Assembly: GCA_977017575.1 (NCBI GenBank)
Contig: CDRNVI010000054.1
Location: forward strand, 682,001-746,000
DNA from: Paramoeba atlantica
Taxonomy: Eukaryota; Discosea
DNA length: 64,000 nt
Reading direction: 5' to 3'
The position numbers and the translations under genes are program-made. This document shows positions 60,195 through 64,000 of the stretch, in pieces. The notes under the pieces are model-generated. The model had not been told where the DNA came from. It ran no database searches and saw nothing but the letters and a program-made list of their open reading frames with translations. Positions within the stretch are counted from its first letter, which is position 1, and every line of letters starts with the position of its first letter.

Positions 60195-60620
60195 TTAGCA
60201 GACGGCGTTCTTGAGAGGGCTTGAAGTTCTCGGTGGAAGGTCTCTTACTTTCTCTACAATCTCGGAGCTTTCCTCTAACAGGATACTTCTTTTGGCGTCC
60301 ATAGCTTTGCGAAACGCAACCTTGATGTCGTGTTCAAGGTGTACTTTCTTGTGCTCACTCAGTTGGTCGGCATCCATCAGTTGCTTTGAACAGGTGTTGC
60401 AAACGTGTCCCTTCTTCTCTGTAATGGAGAGCTTTCGGGCAAGAGCGAGATGCCACTCGCGTCTTGCGTTAAGGTTTTCGAGAAAGAGATTGTGTCTGGA
60501 GACGAGCTCCTGGGCGACTAATTGAACGAATGAGAGATCTTTTTCTGTTGAACGGATCTCGTACTCTATGTCCGCTATGAAACCGTTTTCAGGCTTCTCT
60601 TTAGAGTGGAATGTGATTCT
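60195..60620 (-). CDS. Unit 3: C2H2 finger and coiled region
   Basis: As in unit 1; the finger is intact (KKVHLEHD), with one Gly to Arg change in DLPPRTSS. Confidence 0.6.
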   Translation of the reverse strand, partial: RITFHSKEKPENGFIADIEYEIRSTEKDLSFVQLVAQELVSRHNLFLENLNARREWHLALARKLSITEKKGHVCNTCSKQLMDADQLSEHKKVHLEHDIKVAFRKAMDAKRSILLEESSEIVEKVRDLPPRTSSPLKNAVC

Positions 60621-61279
60621 TTATTTAGCTTCTCAAACAGGGAAAAGCGTTCCTCCAATGAAAGAATGTGTTTCGTCTTCCCCGTAGTGGTTTCGCTTTC
60701 GTTAGAGGAGAAGGGGAAGTTACTGCGCGTTACTCCCTTTAGTGCTTGGACGAATGTTTTCTTCGGCCGTTCGGTGTGTGAAGCGAAGTAAGTTGCAGTT
60801 CTGGCAGGAGGGCGTGAGGGGAGCTCTGAAGTTCCCATAAATCGGGGAGGCTTCGAGGACGGAGTTCCGGTGTGATCTCGTGGGGCATGAGGGGATTCGA
60901 AGTCGCACGCATCACAGCGATTGAAATAGGGACGTTTAGGGCTGAAAGGGGATGAACACACTTCGCAGGGTTTGGTGAGACCCTGGGAAGTGTTTGAACA
61001 AGACAGTGCGAAGGACTCACACCACCGAAAGTAAGGCCTAGCGGGAAAGAACGGGGAGGAGCAAGCATCACATGATTTTTGGTGAGTGCTGTGTGGGCTT
61101 GGAGGGTTCGTCGCCGCGCGTGGCTGGACGGAAGGGTACGAGCGAATGGTGGGATGTAATGGGGGTTGTGAGAAATTGGGCGAGCATTTCGCGCAAAATC
61201 GGTGGGCGCGGTTATGTGGGACAAAACGTGTGCCACAGTGGCAAAACCAGAACTTCCCACCTGATCGAGGGTCATTCAT
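60575..61279 (-). CDS. Unit 3: ORF1 with zinc ribbons, Cys90 to Phe
   Basis: Same protein as in unit 2, including the loss of Cys90; the change therefore arose before units 2 and 3 separated but is absent from unit 1. Confidence 0.72.
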   Translation of the reverse strand: MNDPRSGGKFWFCHCGTRFVPHNRAHRFCAKCSPNFSQPPLHPTIRSYPSVQPRAATNPPSPHSTHQKSCDACSSPFFPARPYFRWCESFALSCSNTSQGLTKPCEVCSSPFSPKRPYFNRCDACDFESPHAPRDHTGTPSSKPPRFMGTSELPSRPPARTATYFASHTERPKKTFVQALKGVTRSNFPFSSNESETTTGKTKHILSLEERFSLFEKLNKESHSTLKRSLKTVS

Positions 61280-61361
61280 CGAGGGTCATTCATATGTAAA
61301 GTCAATAGGAAGGGAAAGAGAAATAATTCAACAAGGCACAGAAACTGCATCTTTATCGTTG

Positions 61362-64000
61362 TTTTTTTTTTTGCAATAAATGGGGGGGGAGAAGTATAAA
61401 ACGCGGCATTGCCTCTATATTTTTACCCAGAGACGAACCAAGTAGGTCCATTGGGGGGGGTATATGATTGAACAAGCAATCAAATTGGCAATTTCACATG
61501 TTGTAGCCCAAAACTATTAATTCAACCTGCCTTAAGTTATTTATGATTTTGATAACAATAATAATAAAAAGAAGCAATTCATTCCCAATCCATTCGCTCG
61601 TTCCGGACCGGGTCTTTCGACCACTCCTCGGCCTGACTTGTGAACCCTTCCCTTGTTATATGGGAAGGTTTTTTTATTTTAACTTCACAGCTTTAGCAAC
61701 AACAACAACAACTTACTTCCACACTTTACGCGCCCTTTCATGCGCAACGAAAGACGCAGGTTTTCTGCGGGCATCCGGAGTACCAACATGTGCGCTTGGG
61801 CTCGCATAAGGGTCACGTTCACTTCCGTGAGGAGGCGTTGGAAGGCCTTTCCACGCGAAAGTGTGCCCTTCGAGGCAGCTGAGCGGCGCTCGGCAACTTC
61901 TCGGAGAATTCCCCGCGCGCTCTCCGACCAGGGCCCGAAGGATTCCACCGCCACCCCGGTGAATCTATACCCTTGGGGTTCGGCCTCGAGGCGCTCCGAA
62001 CGTTTGTGTTCCGTATCGTACCGTTCGACAAAGGATCCTGCGTTTCCCACACGTTAGCGCCTCGGACTGAGTCCGTATATGTATGTGGGTTGCTGAACGT
62101 GAGTTACGCAGAAGTCCAATACCAAACCGGTAGCTAGGCCAAAGTTTGGGAGGAAGACATGGCCCGGTCTGGTGGGGCCGCCGCCCGGGCCGTGGTTGCC
62201 TAGACCGACCTCTCGTTGCGGGGCGAGGTGTGCCTTGGCGCACACATCGCAGAAGTGCTCGACCAGGGCGTTGTGCCGGGAGATGAGGCCGTAGACGCTT
62301 TTTCATGCTAGGGCATTCTGGCCATCAGATCCTAGCGGTTGTTTACACTGGTCTCTAGGGCAAGGGCGGGGGGTGTCTTAGACGTCTGCCCCGAGCCACC
62401 AGCGTGCCAGGGTGCGGAACTCCGTAGGGGTAAGGGCGTACCCCAGCTCTCTGGATGGGAGGACAAAGGACCAGCTTCCGACCCCTTCCCCGCTTTGAGA
62501 GAGCCATCTCGCTCTCTTTTCTTTTTGGCTCGTGTATCACATGTAGTCGGATCTTTTGCTTTCGGACAAGAACCTGGTATCTCTCTCTTCCTTTCGTGTC
62601 CTGAAAAGCGCTGCAGTGATTTGCCGAACCAATCGGGCTTCCTAATAGATCAAAATTACCATTAATGTTTATCTTGTCTGGGGGAATGTCTGCGAAAAGA
62701 GCAGCGTTGTGCGCTGAGGCGGGGTGGAGGGCTACCTCACATTTTTGTTTGGTAAGGAGAAGACCAAGTTGTGTCCCCTCGCTAGAGGGGACTGCCAAGG
62801 GCCTTCCGGACTGATGCCTGGCTACCCGCTAAGTCCCCGTCATCAAGGTACCAGAACTGAAAGAAAGTGTCCTCTGGGAGTTCTGAAACGATTTTTTCCG
62901 TAATTAAGTGAAGAACGAGAGAGAAGAGCAGATGTCCGAGCGGGCCCCCTTGCTGTACGCCTTCTGCTGAGAGAACGGTGTGTGGGCCGTAGGTGAGTGA
63001 GCTGTCTGTCTCATAACACCACGAAATCCAGTCCGATAATTCTGGGAAATTTTCGCGTGCCAGGGAAATGAGAACGGATCGAGAAACGTTGTTAAACGCG
63101 TTGGCCAGATCGACTTTACAGAAGACGAAGTCTGGGTCGTCAATGTGGGCGGAGAACGTCTTTCAGCAACGGTGTATCATCCGTTCCGACCCTGCAGGAA
63201 CCGCGAAGCCGTATTGTGTTCCGCAAAAGATGGCTTGCGCTCGCAGTTTGAGTGCTGCACATGCTCCTTTGCTCGCTAGGCGACGAAGAGTTTCACCGAC
63301 AGCAATCGGGCGGACGTCTTGCTCTCCTTTCTGCAAGGCGCAGAGGCGGGCGCCTGCGAAATGGTTTTGGGATTCGAGCGGAGCTTTCCCCGCCAAGAGA
63401 TGGTTGACTAACTTTGCGAGGGCCGTGAGTGGGTTGACATTCGAGTCGACGTTCGCGTAGAATGCCTCCTGTATGTGTTCTGGGCACAACCCCATCGTGC
63501 CTCCCGAGGAGCCTCTGTGGAAGCTTTTGACTGCGGCAGAAGTTTCTTGTTCCGTGAGCTGCAATGGCGGGCACTTTGTTGGGGGTGGTTCGGTGGCGAG
63601 GAATTCTGTCAAAAAGGCGGGGCAGGGCAGTCGACAAGGGTGTTTATTTCGAAGTTTTGAGAGGGTTTCTGGGCTTTCGGGCGCCATCGGAGAGGCCGTA
63701 AGGGCTGCCATACCCCGAGAAAATTCGCCTTGTCGTGCGAGGGGCTCTGTACGAATGGCTGCTCGCTTCTCGTCGTTGTGAGAGGTTTTCGGAGAACTAT
63801 GTTGCTTGTTATTGAAGGAGGAAATTGCATCATACCATAGGGAAGCGTACTCGCGCGCTTGCCAACGCTCTAGGCACTTGAGAACGTGGTTGGCGTACGA
63901 AGTGTGCCCTTTGCGGCCCCCACGATAAGGGGCATGGAGGACGAACTTCGGGAGCATCGCTAGGAGGGTCCAAGCGCAAGTAGTGTTTTCCTTCCCCGCC
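61362..64000 (-). mobile_element. Array LINE unit 4, cut by the window end
   Basis: It starts with the T-run at 61,362-61,372 and repeats the unit 3 order: endonuclease-like end 61,685-62,516, filler 62,517-62,593, RT from 62,594 into the window edge. The array therefore continues beyond the window. Confidence 0.9.
62594..64000 (-). pseudogene. Unit 4: reverse transcriptase, incomplete at window edge
   Basis: Same frame and blocks as unit 3, including TGA after MIHRC and the shift after YLDDGD. One private base change close to the TGA (T for G at 63,162). Confidence 0.82.

Larger units (their letters stand above)
55924..61361 (-). mobile_element. Array LINE unit 3
   Basis: 5,438 bp, almost identical to unit 2, with the same T-run at its left end (55,924-55,934), chimeric junction (57,079-57,155), SINE (59,049-59,421), TGA and frame shift in the RT. 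Contents, 3' to 5': endonuclease-like end 56,247-57,078; RT 57,156-58,684; post-2A segment 58,779-59,066; 2A ORF 59,198-60,184; C2H2 region 60,195-60,620; ORF1 60,575-61,279. Confidence 0.9.

Overview
The window looks like nuclear DNA of a eukaryote, probably a protist. It has host genes with plant- or protist-style leucine-rich repeats, two kinds of non-LTR retrotransposon, a tRNA-like SINE, a Tc1/mariner element, an IS30-like element and many hairpin or inverted-repeat elements, with long C/G homopolymers in the spacers. Open frames use the standard code and end at TAA, TAG and TGA. I cannot name the species. Most host genes look intronless, but one lacks an in-frame ATG and probably has an upstream exon.

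Layout. Positions 1-10,740 (copy A) and 21,232-30,810 (copy B) are a segmental duplication. Each copy has, in order, a LINE fragment, five leucine-rich repeat (LRR) genes, an IS30-like remnant and a decayed transposase-like gene. A sixth LRR gene follows at 17,981 in A and 32,377 in B. I saw only about four differences between the copies over the first 6.6 kb; divergence rises inside the fourth LRR gene. Copy A also holds a region at 10.7-17.9 kb, mostly repeats: iterons, an inverted copy of a hairpin-headed repeat, a helix-turn-helix gene, a 52-bp-stem hairpin and a Tc1/mariner element. Copy B continues with three more LRR genes (33,415; 34,548; 36,553). In all, 15 LRR genes lie on the + strand.

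From 38.9 to 40.6 kb lie SINE copies, a LINE 3' tail and an 18-20 bp satellite. An AP-endonuclease LINE occupies about 40.6-44.6 kb on the + strand. From 44.8 kb to the end is a head-to-tail, minus-strand array of a second LINE with a 5,438-bp period. Its parts are three CxxC zinc ribbons, a C2H2 finger, an ORF with two tandem 2A-like ribosome-skipping motifs, a reverse transcriptase (YLDDGD) and a zinc-knuckle/endonuclease-like C-terminus. All units share the same stop, the same frame break and the same SINE insertion, so the array was most likely copied as DNA after the element had died.

The host content is therefore one expanding LRR family (N-terminal helix, CxWxGxxC cap, 23-residue repeats, C-terminal NTxI cap; several members carry a KRRKVE-type basic stretch). 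It sits in a repeat-rich, possibly subtelomeric-like setting where duplication, gene conversion and CpG decay are all visible.
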